DNA from: Owenia fusiformis
Lineage: Eukaryota > Annelida > Polychaeta > Sabellida > Oweniidae
Assembly (NCBI GenBank): GCA_903813345.2
Contig: CAIIXF020000008.1
Coordinates: forward strand, 19,948,822 to 20,012,821
Length of the DNA stretch: 64,000 bases
Direction: 5' to 3'
How positions within the stretch are numbered: position 1 is the first letter of the stretch; the number at the start of each line of letters is the position of its first letter. Positions 11,395 to 23,018 of the stretch are shown piece by piece. The translations under genes were made by a program, and so were the position numbers. The notes under the pieces were generated by a model. The model was not told where the DNA came from. It worked only from the letters and a program-made list of their open reading frames with translations, and made no database searches.

Positions 11395-14300
11395 ATGTCA
11401 ATGTTCATTTGTGACAAGAAACCTCATCATAACTTCTATGGTTACGAGCTGTTGTTGCTACGGAAACTGCAAGTTGATCATGAACTGCTGCTTGAGATTC
11501 AGAAGAAACTCCTTGATGGAGACTCCTCAGAAAATTGGCCATGTGATGTAAGTTTTGGGTTTGTATATATATAATACATATAAATACGCTTCTAATGTGA
11601 CATTTGCCTGTGTATATTACATCATTAATGATATCACTTTGATGTTCCAATACTTTGATTGTGCAATTACTACCGTGATACAAAATTTTAATCAACAGTA
11701 TAATTATACAGGCAATATCTATTGTGAGGGTGAAGCATTTGTCAAATTTTTAAAATGATTTTTAACTGCGCAACTGCAAGATTATTTTCAAATTCTTGAC
11801 TGAGTGATGAACTAGTTGCTTTTTAAATTGTTTTCCCTAACTGATGTAGCTGGCATTGTTAGATTCTGTCTAATGTGTTCTCTATAAATTCTCTTATGTA
11901 GGACATTCCATGCAGTCTCTGGTACCTTGCAGTCACATTAGAGAGAAGGAAGGAGAGATTCGTCACATTCTTGAAAGAAAAATTTAGCAAACCACGAACA
12001 GTAAAATTCGGAGGTAAGGAATTCTAGAAAAACAATTTTAGACCTTATATTGACACATCTTATCAAAAACACAAACTACGAGGGGTGATCAATAAGTAAT
12101 GGACGCTTTTTTACACAGATGCTTTTTATAGACCAATCCCTTCGATTTTCTTACCAGTGATACATCATTCAATTATCTATCAACTCTGAAGATTTGAAGA
12201 CGAAATTTGTAATACATGTTGATATATCCTCATTTCCGTGAAGGAGGTACAGGTACCCCGGGACCGACATTTACGTCACATATTCTGAAGCTATTTTAGC
12301 TTGTTTAACATGCAATGCAGTTGAATGCAGGCTGAACAAAACAAACCATTTTGGTCATGAATTACCCCATTTTGTTATGCCTTAGTTGATTTTGAATATT
12401 TTATCATCACTATGTAGTATTCATGCCACATTCATTCCACAGGGCCCTCTAAATAGGTTCCATCAAGTGCTACATGTATACAATTCCTCATCCTCTTAAC
12501 TCAAGACTGTGAGACAGACTGAATTCATTCTCTGACGACATGGTAGCAAAATGCAGTACACGGGTTGTTTTATTTAGTCAATGTTAACAAACCTGCGTCA
12601 TTTCTCTATAGAAATAAGTAGTATAGAAATAAACAAGTCACATGTGAGCAGATGTGGACAATATAGTGCATTGGCCAAGGGCTCAATTTTGAGGTCCAGG
12701 GATATTGTTTTCTGAACACTTTGAGATCTGTGGGCAGGTTGCAGGTGCATTGTCCATATGGAGTAGGGCGTTCCCTTCTCTCACCACCCCTTTCTTCCAC
12801 AATGCTTTCTCAAATTGACCTGCAAAGTGCAAACCCCTTCCATACAACACTCTGACATCACAATACTTTCTGTTTATGTTTTACCAGTCAGCAAAAAATT
12901 TCAAACAATACAACACTTGTTGCATACAAAAAGTTCAAATCTAACTCAAATTTACCAAACTGGCTAAAAACTGAATATGTGACGTAAATGTCGATCCCGG
13001 GGTACCTGTACCTCCTTCACGGAAATAAGGATATATCAACATCTATTATATATTTTGTCTTCAAATCTTCAGAATTGATAGATAATTGAATGATGTATCA
13101 TTGGAAGGAAAATCAAAGGGATTGGTCAATAAAAAGTGTCTGTGTAAAAAAGCGTCCATTACTTATTGATCACCCCTCGTATAACCTAATATGTTTTACA
13201 GTATAATGTATTTAATGGTATCTGTGAACGTCTCTCATAAGCCGCACTGGCTGGGACAGTGTTTTGGAAACAAGTGATTTTTAAAATGTATTTTTAAATC
13301 TGTCGTGAGATGAAAATAAATAAATGTATATAAGTATTGTCAATTGCCAAATAATATGACAATAAGATAGTCATTATAGTTAGCTAAATACACTTTTTCT
13401 TTTTTGAACCTCTTTATTCTTGTTTTTTAGAAACACTTTTGAGTAGTTACCTAAGCAGACACCAATTCACAGAGCTGTTCCTTGATGGAATATTCAAATA
13501 TGGGGATGATAACACTCTACCTACAGAGGTACACATTTACCTAGGCTTTTGTATGAAATAAACTTAGAAAATATACAAGGGCTTAGCCAGCTATTGTCTA
13601 GAGGGTTATATGTACGAATGTTGCTATGTTGCTTGTCAAATATATTGTTTATTTTTACACAAAATGAAACTACTATATATAGGGTGGTTGTGGCCAAATA
13701 TGAACAATATTCATAAAATATTAAGATTTTTAGAGCAAACGGTTCGGAACTTTTGGATCAACCCTCGTATATTAGAAAATGGCATGTTGAGATTTCGTTC
13801 GAATATACTGTATTCATAAGTACAGCAGTATATAAAAATAATTAAATTCGAAATAGTGTTTTTTTCATTATTATGTTCAATGTTTCATTGTGTTACATTT
13901 GCAGGTATTCAAGTGCCGTAGTGTCCGTAGTCTGTCTCTGAAATACAATTATTTGGACAGAATTCCACCAGACATTGGTCGTATGGTCAGTCTTGAGTAC
14001 TTGGCTCTCACAAACAATAAATTACAAAATAAAGCAATTCCTCAGACACTCATATTCTGCTCGAGGCTACATACTTTACTGCTGGATAATAACCTCCTTG
14101 ATGCCTTACCTGGTTTCTTGCTACAAATGCCATCGCTAAGGACAGTACATCGCCATGGCAACCATAATTATTTCAAATCCACATTTATGTGGTATCACAC
14201 TGACGTTAATGAGCGAATTTTGCCAGTTAGTGGTGTGCATGATTATTCCGCTCCACGAGTCACTCAACCAGATTCCATGCAATTCTGGGCAGCTAAGGCT

Positions 14301-15147
14301 GTGCTTAGTCTCAAGTTGAACTTCTATAAAGATCCTGCTGTAGCTGGTGTCTTGAAAGACTACATCTCGGATATATACTCTCAGTTTAATATCTGTGGAT
14401 ACTGCCATTCTGCCAAACGTAACACCCGACCAGGTATGTTTTATTTTCTTACATCTGTAATGAATATCCCAATAACAAAGTTCAGAAGGGGTGAAACCCT
14501 CTGTCCATCCAGCAGCTAACTCTAACACTAAAAAAGTAGACATATTTTCTTCATATTTGTTGGGAAGCAAAAAAAAAATTCCAAGATGGCTGCCACTTTA
14601 TAAAAATGTATCTTGTATTTATGCAATACTAGTAAACCTATTTTATTTTTAGGATATATTCCACATTAAATTTCATAGAGATTCTGGGTAGATGATTTTT
14701 AATGAGATATTAGTTGATAGCTTGTCAGGAAATCTTTATCCTGCCTGCTGTTGCAAATGCATTTTAACACCAACAAAGCTGCTTTATGATCCTCAAACAC
14801 GTCAAAGCATAGGATTAAATAGGTATCTTTACAATATAAGAGAAACACTTGTATTTTCAGGCTATAAAGTGATCACATTCAAGAATCCCTACCTGGGTAA
14901 TACATGTGTACCTTTCCAACACTGGGCTTGCTCACAAAACTGTTCTCTGGACATTGAGGTGCCTGCTAGGTTAGAACAGATCTCTAAAGCCAAAGATCTG
15001 GATCACGCCTATGAGAAATACATTAAAGTCATGCAACACACTGCTAGTAATACTGCTTTAAAACTTCGTTCAAACGAGGCCAATCACGCTCCTCCTAGAG
15101 GGAGCCACTCAATGAGTAAAACTGGATGTGGATGTGCAATCATGTAA
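11395..15147 (+). CDS. Leucine-rich-repeat protein with C-terminal Cys-rich module and CaaX box (LRRC58-like)
   Basis: Five coding exons: 11395-11547, 11902-12013, 13431-13528, 13905-14433, 14861-15147. GT-AG borders and phases are consistent throughout, giving 392 aa. The first ATG follows an in-frame TAG at 11371, though an acceptor-like cag at 11390-11393 leaves room for an upstream exon. Residues ~1-120 are helical and charged. LRRs occupy ~127-205 (LSLKYNYLDRIP, LALTNNKL, LLLDNNLLDALP). A CxxC (CGYC) near 285 and TCVP..HWACSQNC near 320 resemble the Cys-rich tail after the LRRs in LRRC58. The last four residues CAIM form a CaaX motif with X = Met (farnesyl type), preceded by another Cys at 387, a possible palmitoylation site. 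This predicts membrane anchoring. Intron 2 carries a 1.1-kb mariner foldback. The LRRC58 relation is tentative. Confidence 0.8.
12079..13179. mobile_element. Mariner-type foldback element with ~209-bp arms
   Basis: TA at 12077-12078 and 13180-13181. Termini are CGAGGGGTGATCAATAAGTA and its exact inverse. The arms (12079-12287 and 12971-13179) pair with few mismatches and include a shared ggtacaggtaccccggg-like core. CGAGGG...AATAAGT termini and TA duplication are typical of mariner (mos/SETMAR-like) elements. The ~680-bp centre holds no transposase frame, so the copy is non-autonomous. It sits in intron 2 of the LRR gene. Confidence 0.85.
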
Positions 15148-15346
15148 CAGCTGAGTTGAAGATATAATGAAGATAGTTGAGTTATTGTCATATTGGCGGT
15201 AGCTAATAAGTAACTTATTGTCATATTTGGGATTATCAATGCCAATGTGGAGTTGAATAAGTAGTATTTTATACAGGACAGTTATTCACTCTGATCCAAA
15301 TATTCATATGGAATACTAGGTTGTTGTGGATTCTTAGTTAAAGTTA

Positions 15347-15352
15347 AATAAA
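15347..15352 (+). other. Candidate poly(A) signal of the LRR gene
   Basis: AATAAA lies 200 bp after the stop codon at 15147. A second candidate AATAAA lies near 16279. Position and strand fit; not otherwise tested. Confidence 0.45.
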
Positions 15353-15578
15353 CCTATTGTCAACTAAACCAATTGAACTGATAGTTAACTTCACGGGGCT
15401 CATTTTTGGTATGATCGTAACTTACGATGAATGAATGACAATATATAGACGCCAGATTGTAAGATACGTCGCTTCAAAAAATGGACCTCTGACTATTAAT
15501 TTCTAACCTGAACTTTATTTGTTGTATATGTAACCAGACAGCCAGTTGTAGCATAGTGAGGTTTTGTGTTACATTTAA

Positions 15579-15955
15579 AGGTAGTGCTTATGTTTGGAAG
15601 TTTAATGCAATCCTCATTGGAGTCACGTGTTATTTTAAAGAACACATTCATTCCACATACGGTCTACAACTTTCAGTCATGCGCAGAGATGAAAAGGGTG
15701 AAGAGAATATTTTTTTTATAAAATTTATTTAAAGTTAAAAAGTTCAATGACCTAGTTATTTTGTACTTTTAAAAAGAAGGTCACTGACACATTTTACAAA
15801 CATTTAAAAAAAATATTCTCTTCACTTTTTTCTAGGCACGTGAGTGCACTCTATTTGCAACTGAAAGATGTACCCTATATTGGGATGAGTTATGTGTTAA
15901 TATAACATGCGACTCCAATGGATAAAAATTCCAAAAGTACGAGTACACACTTATC
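15579..15955. mobile_element. TTAA-flanked MITE, family C copy 1
   Basis: TTAA at 15575-15578 and 15956-15959. Ends AGGTAGTGCTTATG and CACACTTATC are inverted. Inside, ccaatgaggattg/attggagtcacgtgtt and their inverses near 15902-15922 form a hairpin. A copy of the same family (ATTGGAGYCCCGTGTT core) lies at 36242-36502. Located in the 3' flank or UTR of the LRR gene. Confidence 0.7.
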
Positions 15956-15959
15956 TTAA

Positions 15960-17924
15960 GTAAATGAGCATATATAAAAAAAAAAGTTTAAATATTTTAT
16001 CTGTTTATATTTTTGCTTCATATTTACAGACAGTACATTTGTTTATACTTTCTTGGATATCGCTTCACTGTTAGCTTAGCATATGATGTATATTGGAGGC
16101 TTGGATAACCTCAAACTATCAGTTTTCTTCAATTTTATGTTGACATATTGTTAAAGCCACCATTTTGCTTTGGGGGTGTTCCATGCTGGGTGTTCTGCAT
16201 CTGTAACATATGGTTACACTTTTAATTTTAACAAGGTGGTTACATTTAGTTTCTGTTGAGTATTGTTATTTATGTGCAATAAAACAATCGTAAGTTACAT
16301 GTTTTCATAGGATGTTTAAATGTCTTTTGCTTCAATCATGTAACAGTGTAAAGAAAATCCTTTAAAGAAAATGCTACGACAGTGTATGTATGTTTTTGTT
16401 GGTTGTTTTCCATTTGCAAGAATATAATAAGTGTTCAGTAAGGTCAATCACATTAATAGCATTTATTAAACTGTCATTTGAACAAGTTTATTCACAGAAG
16501 AAATAATTGTACAATAAGACTCACATTAAAAATGCTTCCTTTATGTTATAGTATGAACTATATATGTTGACAAAATATTCTGTTAATTCCTCAAAGATTA
16601 GTGAAAGAATGTTATGTGCAACTTTAAAATGTTAAAATAAAGTATGTTTTAAATTAAAACAAACATAAATTCTTTGTTTTTTGAATTACTGTTTATTTTT
16701 TCTTAAAAGAGGTACAAGATAAAATATATAGAGTTATATTTCATATTCAATTTCCAACCAGGAAATACTAGTAAAAGTCTTATTCCATACTATAATCACA
16801 TATAGTGCCCCTGATCAAACAACCCTTGTTTCTTCAGGACTAAATAACAGATATATCACAGTAATATAAAATGCATATAAGCTATATTCAGCTGGTTTAT
16901 CTTGCGTTTTGATGTGAAATGTACAATCGCGCATTGCTGAAAAAGCTTGCCCTGAAAAGAATGTTTGGTAATGCTGTTCTAATACATGTAAATACGGACT
17001 AATCCATGTATCATTGCCATCTTATAGAATGTAAATCTCAGAATTATGGACACGAGATGATTACCTGTTGAAGCTAGACATCCCAAAGCTAACATCCCTG
17101 TCTGAATGAAACTCAGATACAAATTCTTCTAAGGTTCATAATTTTGAAGAACTCAACTGATGTCAAATTGTTTACCTTTAAGAGAATGTGCCATGATTGT
17201 AGGGAGAATTAACTCAGGCATTTTAAAGCAGCAATGTATATAAAAAATGCAGTATGTTTTTAACCAACAAATTCCCTAAATATCTCACAATTTGGTACAA
17301 AATATGAAGATCATGGAGAATGAATTTCATAAAACAGCTATATTCGTATAACATTTCCAACTACTTATTGTATACTCCAAGGCCCATAAAACATGGTACG
17401 CTGAAGTAAATCACATAATCATCTGGATAAGCAATTTTAAATGAGGACTGATATAGTGCATATGAAAATTCTTGTTGAGCAAGTAAGCCTCACATTGTCA
17501 CTAAATCCCCTGAAAAGGATCATGCTCATAATCAAGCAATGTGCCTTTAACATAGTGGTAATGCCAGTGATGAGTCAAGATGAAAAGGAGGTGGGGTTTA
17601 GGAGGAATTGATGCAAGACTACTGCTACTGTATCATTTACTTATGCTTCTAAAAGGTTCACTAGTTACACTACAATGTATTGTTCTATTTCTTATATATT
17701 ACATGATATACAGCATATATTTTATTGTTTCTTGTATATTAAAGTCAATTTCCCAGCCAATGTTTCAATGATTTTGCACAATATGTTATTACAACATTCC
17801 CATGCTATTTGTCATAAGCTTTTGCAAACACTGTCCCTCTTTAATCAACCATTCCTGCATGCTTCACTTGTATTGTCAAACCTCATTACTGGAAAATAAA
17901 AATAAAAATTATTCTTAATTTATA
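15960..17924. other. AT-rich spacer between the LRR gene and GLO1
   Basis: Nothing with a gene-like frame, splice structure or repeat signature was recognised. Some of it may be the 3' UTR of the LRR gene if the distal poly(A) signal near 16279 is used. Confidence 0.4.
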
Positions 17925-17928
17925 TTAA

Positions 17929-18311
17929 AGAGAGAATCAGATCTAGCGAACAGCCCAACAAACAATTGTTTCAATTTTTGAATATTTCTGGCTCATGTCA
18001 GTATTCCTTTTCATGTCTTTTTTCTTAAAATCACCAAAGTGCATACTTTATTTCAGGAAAACTAAAGATATTTACAATAACATATTAATTTTCTATAAGA
18101 ATGGCTACCATTCTTATTATTCGGAAGAATTTAAACATTTTTCACTCATTTTGCTATTTGAATCCATTATAACTTCACCAATTTATAACATAGCGTGAAT
18201 CTTTTGGGAGATATTGTATTTGAGATTGTAAGGAATAGATTGGTAAGTCAATTGTACACATTGCTTGTAATTTTTTCACCCCCATAGGTCTGATGGCCTC
18301 TGATTCTGCCT
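17929..18311. mobile_element. TTAA-flanked MITE, family A copy 2
   Basis: TTAA at 17925-17928 and 18312-18315. Aligns end to end with 5756-6127 in the same orientation (shared agagagaatcagat start, gggagatattgtatttgata middle and ctgattctgcct end). The two copies differ by scattered substitutions and small gaps, suggesting old, independent insertions. Confidence 0.75.
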
Positions 18312-18442
18312 TTAAGTTTTTACTAATGTAGTAAACAACAAAAATCCAGTAGGCTATGATTGATGGTGGGCTAGATTAGTGTATGAATCTCTGAGTGTAT
18401 TTCCAAATAATTTCATACATTTTAACCCTTAGCTGGATTCTA

Positions 18443-18535
18443 CAGTAAAACCTGTCTTAGTGAACACCTCTCTCTAGTGGGCATCCTACCTCAGCACATA
18501 CTCAAAATGTTTTTCAATATGCCCAGGCTTTACTG
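18443..18535. mobile_element. Pogo/Tigger-like MITE, copy 2 (short)
   Basis: TA CAGTAAAACCTGTCTTAGTG at the left; CAGGCTTTACTG TA at the right. Only 93 bp, an internally deleted relative of the other CAGTAAAACCTG elements. Confidence 0.7.
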
Positions 18536-18768
18536 TATATATCAAATATGAATGCAGTTGAAAATTTGAGAGTTATCCACTTAAGAATCTATCTGCCCTC
18601 AGAAGAAGATTTCTAAAATCATAATAATTATTGAGTTTGACCATTTTTAACATTCATGTACATGTTTGCATTTCTTAAAATTCTGGCTAAAATTAAGATG
18701 CTTATGAGTATTCTAACTCGAAAACTTGCATCGTTGAAATCAAATAAAAAAATCCTAAAATTGCCATA

Positions 18769-21700
18769 TTATACCTTTCCAACAGTTGAGAGGATGTTTT
18801 TAGGGGAAATGATCTCAATCCAGTAACCATCAGGGTCAGTGATGAAAGCAAGACCTTTCATTTTACCTGCAACAAAAGTTTTATACACAGTACTTACAAC
18901 TGGTTACATATATAGTACAAGGTAAAGAATTAAAAGTCTGAGAGCTATAAGTTATAAGGCTAGGGTCTAATGCAAACCTGGGAATGGAAGACCCAGAGGA
19001 TTTACATAATACATGATATATGTCAATCAATAATGGGAAAATCAGCTGAATCAGTGATGAACGACGCCTCAAAAGTTATCAAAGTCACAGGAAAATATGT
19101 TTGTTACTTTTCATGGTGTTCTGTTGATTGTTGATGAAATGGGAAGTGCTCGTAAATAAATTAATGACCCCTAAATTTATTTGTAATTGACATGTAATTC
19201 CTAACATTAACAAAGAAATACACTGTACAAATCCATGTGACATCCTGTAATGTTTTATAAGGAATGTTATAACAAACACTTTATGAAGCGTAATACATCA
19301 TGTACATGTAGGTGCCTTTCACAATGAACGGAATCAAATCAGTAGATATTTGGCTTCAGCTCTCACATTCTGGCCTAATGTAAAGTACTTCATTTACATA
19401 ATGTACCATAATTTGGAAATTCTCACCGTCATCAGGCTTTTTGATGAAGTTGACTCCCATTTCTTCAAATCTCTTGCATGCGTCGTAAACATCTGGTACA
19501 CAGATACCAATGTGGCCTAAGAGTAAAACATTTATGTTACTTAAAATGATTGTTTTGCATGTTGACACGCGGATTGTGGTAATGCCTAACTGTAATAAAT
19601 CAACTTTTGAAGATATTTTAACATTGTGTCAATGGGGATTTAACCCAACCTCTTTGAAAAAAGAACAAAATCCAGGCAAATTGAATAAAATTACTGTGTA
19701 AATTAAAGTTCTTCCATTTGAAAATATACACAGAGTTATGAAATAGAACAAAGTCTTTTCTGCTTTTAAATCTCTTGAAACCTCATTAAAATGAGACTAC
19801 AGAGGGATTCATCATAGATGATGTATTTCTCAAGTAGGTGCAAAATTCTCATTTTTACAATTCAGACCAAAATTGGTCAAAATATGCCACATTTTCATGA
19901 TTTTTCTCATTTTCAAGTGGGCGCAAATGGATTTTCAGGTGGGTGCAAGCTTGTTTTCAAAATCTCAGGTGGGTGCTGTGCCCACTTGCTTTAATGCTGG
20001 GGAGATCACTGTCTGATGTCTAGAATGGTTTACACGCACAGTTCAAGAGCCTAAATAAAAATCAAGACCATCTGCTGAAATACATGCTGATGTGTGAAAA
20101 AGCTAGAGGTAAACAGATTCAATAGTACAAACCATATCCTTTGGGTTCTTTGTTACCATTGTGGTAGGCAAATTCTTCATCATTCTCTGTGCCGTAGTTG
20201 CTGAAACATATGATACAATTATTTTTGTGTAATACTGGAAATAAATAATTCATAGGTTCCTAACAACGAGACAATATTGGATGGCACAGTCCAAAAGAAA
20301 ATGCTGTTTTTTTTTATACTAAAGTTTCGAGGCTTGCTTGAAGAACTCATCTCAACTCATCTAAATATGTGTTATACTTAATAGTAATAAAGTGTATTCC
20401 ATGTTTAAGGTAAGGCCTGTAGCCAGAGGGGGGGGGGCGTGGCCAAAAATTATTTCAAACTCATGCAGTTTTGCAACATTTTGGACACTTTTTCAGTGAT
20501 TTTGAGCCAAAATTGTCAAAGCTGAAACCCTCGCTTGGATTTTGAACAAAAACTGAACACCTCTTCGCAAAACCTGGCTTAATGGACCTGAGATAGGATT
20601 GCCTGATTCCCTTAAAGATACCTACTGAGTTAGCTCAAGTGTGGCTTTTTGGTTGAAGCAGTATTGTATTCTCTCTTTCTCATCTGTGGGAACATCATCT
20701 TTGGGAGAGTATGCCATGAAGTAAACAGTGAACTGCATAGAAGGGAAGTCAAACTTGTTAACTAGTCTAAAATAAAAACACATAGCTTTGAATACATATA
20801 TACCTATAACTTAGCAATTTTGGGTAGGTGGGCAGTGAATTTACATACAAGACCTGTACTAGAATTAATATGTCTTTTTTCAATTTTAATCTAGTGTAAA
20901 TGAGTATAAATACATGTACAAATATATGCCATCGTTAAATTAATAACATAAGCGGCAAATATGTCTTGAAAGGTTGCATCACCAAAAAATGATCAATATT
21001 ATTACACATTTTGAAGTACGGATTTATTTATTACTTTAACACAATTGGATTGTTCTCTGAATTAAAAATAACTAAGTGATGAGTTGTAGGTTATGTTGCT
21101 TTTTGTACCTCATTCCCAAGACATTGGTGTAGAATTCCAATGATTTCTTTGGATCTTTCACCCGGTACATTGTCTGTTGGAAGAAGTAGGGCTGCAACAT
21201 GACAGAAAACAAAAATTAAACTAGATAACGGCAACTCCACAGAGTAGCAAATCCCAACAAACAAAATATCAATTACCGAATTCCAATCAATTATACTCAT
21301 TACTTTGGTTAAAATTGAAAAATTTAGATTTTAGAATTGCAAATTCCAGCAAAGCAGCCATTTTGAATTTTCTGAGGTACAAATCTGAAAAATAATACCA
21401 TAATTGTGATCTACTCCAAAATTCCTTCAATTTGAGTATAATATGGCCATAATTTGAAGGGATCGAAAAATTATTGCGAAATCGTACATTAGACGGCCAT
21501 TTTGAATTATACGAGGCTCTAATCAGAAAAAAGATACAATATTTGCAATCTACTCTTAATTGCCTCTCATTTGAGTATAATAAAGCTATACTTCAGAAAG
21601 ATCTAAAAATTAGCGAAAATTTCTGTTTTCTTGACCCCCCCATACACGGCCCCTGGGGGTCAGGATGAAAAACACAGTATATATGTGAAATAGATAGATG

Positions 21701-23018
21701 TTGTGAATATACTACCAAAATTTTAAACAATAATATTAATTACTTTGGTTTAGAATGAAAAATTTATGATTTTTGCGAAAAAGTCCTGTCATTTTTAAAG
21801 TGGCGGCCATCTTAAAAAAATTTTTTTTGCGTAAAAATATTCATCAATATACATCTTTCCACAAAATATGAACAAAATCGGTTAACCAATATTTGAGTTA
21901 TATTCCGGACGGACGGACGGACTGACTGACTGACTGACGGATGGAGGGCTTCACTATATCCCTACCGAACTTCGTTCGTTAGGATAATGAGGCATTAACA
22001 GGCAAAAAGTCACCACCTTGCAAACTGTTACAGACATAGACTGATGAATGCCGACCATCAAACAAAAAATGACATTGTTTTAAGGTGGGCACTCATGGTG
22101 AGTCCATATATTGTGAAAAAACAAATATGCTGATTTGAAGGGTATATGGAAAAAAACTTACACCGACCCCCCACTAACCACCAACCAGTCAATCTCCACA
22201 CTAAGGTCCAAAATCTGTAATAGAATCCCGGCTCGAAACGTTTTAATATCAAGATAAAGATGCAAGAAATGTGTGAACATGGAATAAAGCATCAAATTGA
22301 TGTGTGATTATTGAATAATATAAGTTATTGATTGATTTGAAGTGCAATACAGGATATATTCTGCTCGAGAGATTCCGTATTGGAACGAGACGAAGTCGAG
22401 TGCCAATACAGAATATCGGGACAGAACATAACCAAAGTTTGGTCACCTCAAAAATTTCGAGCTCGCTACGTTTGTGTTCAGCAAGAAACATTTCGCAGAA
22501 AATGCGTGACACATTTGTTTGTTTTTTGGCGTTCATATTTTGATGTATCAGCGTTTGCTTTTTTGATGTTCTTCTCCGGAAATATTTTTGCTTGACAATA
22601 ATCAGAATGCGTATTTCGCATAAAAATGGCGTGACTTCAATTTCTTCAGGAAATGCGTAAAAAATGGACGAGCGAAGCGAGTGAATATTTCTCTGACAAG
22701 GGCTGAACCAAATGCTGAAATCTGATTGGTCAAACATCAATAATACATGTATACCATATGCCGTATAGGATTTACTCCCATCCCGTAAAAAATACACAAA
22801 TTGTGGAACAGCCGACAAGCACGCCTCAGGTAAACACCAACCACTTGAAGTCTTCTTCCCCAAATACCCAGTGATTCATATTGATATTCATCGAATGAAG
22901 AACTTGAGCTGAGGGAGTTCACAAAAATATAAATAAAACATACTTGCGTCACTGCATCAGGTTCCTTGCATGCTTGGGCAACTTCATCATCAGTTAAACC
23001 ACGCGGAGTAGATGACAT
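18769..23018 (-). CDS. GLO1: Lactoylglutathione lyase (glyoxalase I)
   Basis: Isomerises the hemithioacetal of methylglyoxal and glutathione to S-lactoylglutathione, the first step of cytosolic methylglyoxal detoxification. Six coding exons on the minus strand: 22944-23018, 21109-21191, 20626-20766, 20133-20200, 19427-19516, 18769-18866. Phases close exactly and give 184 aa, the length of human GLO1. The metal ligands are all present: Gln31 ([12 protein letters not shown]), Glu97 (ATLELTHN), His124 ([12 protein letters not shown]) and Glu170 (DPDGYWIEI), each offset by three from the human residues. The signature HNGN.EP.GYGHIG and [12 protein letters not shown] confirm the animal type with a single VOC pair forming a dimer. 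The last exon reads into the stop as VGKV. Intron 1 carries a CCGTC-type element starting 28 bp upstream of exon 2. Confidence 0.97.
19833..20012 (-). repeat. Dispersed repeat fragment (CTCCCCAGC / aggtgggtgcaa family)
   Basis: Contains gtgcaaaattctcat, cagaccaaaattggtcaaaa and gctggggagatcactg. The same words occur at 10967-11040, and the CTCCCCAGG end also near 47024. Family unknown; no termini defined. Lies in a GLO1 intron. Confidence 0.45.
21219..21985 (-). mobile_element. CCGTC-microsatellite-bearing element, copy 1
   Basis: Reverse-complement relative of 56003-56861. One side starts aactagataacggcaactcc and atcccaacaaac; the other ends gaacttcgttcgttaggat after a (CGGA/CTGA)n tract at 21907-21945. 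Shared internal words are tttgagtataat, gtgatctactc, ggcggccat and acacagtatatatgtgaaat. There is no transposase frame. It lies wholly in GLO1 intron 1. Confidence 0.7.
22300..22720. repeat. Repeat debris with palindromic GAGACGAAGTCGAGT core
   Basis: Holds gcaatacaggatatattctg and an inverse copy of part of it (ccaatacagaatatc), with acgagacgaagtcgagtg and gagcgaagcgag words. The long minus-strand open frame over this part (22249-22863) has no domain signature and spans the palindrome, so it is not called as a gene. GLO1 intron 1. Confidence 0.4.

Noticed and set aside
13680-13775. Small TIR element in LRR intron 3 (agggtggttgtggcca / ggatcaaccctcg)
   Set aside because: The ends match only weakly and no duplication could be fixed, so it is not listed as a feature.
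22249-22863. 204-codon open frame on the minus strand in GLO1 intron 1
   Set aside because: No domain or compositional sign of a protein; it covers a palindromic repeat with GAGACGAAGTCGAGT words and lies inside an intron of a well-supported gene.
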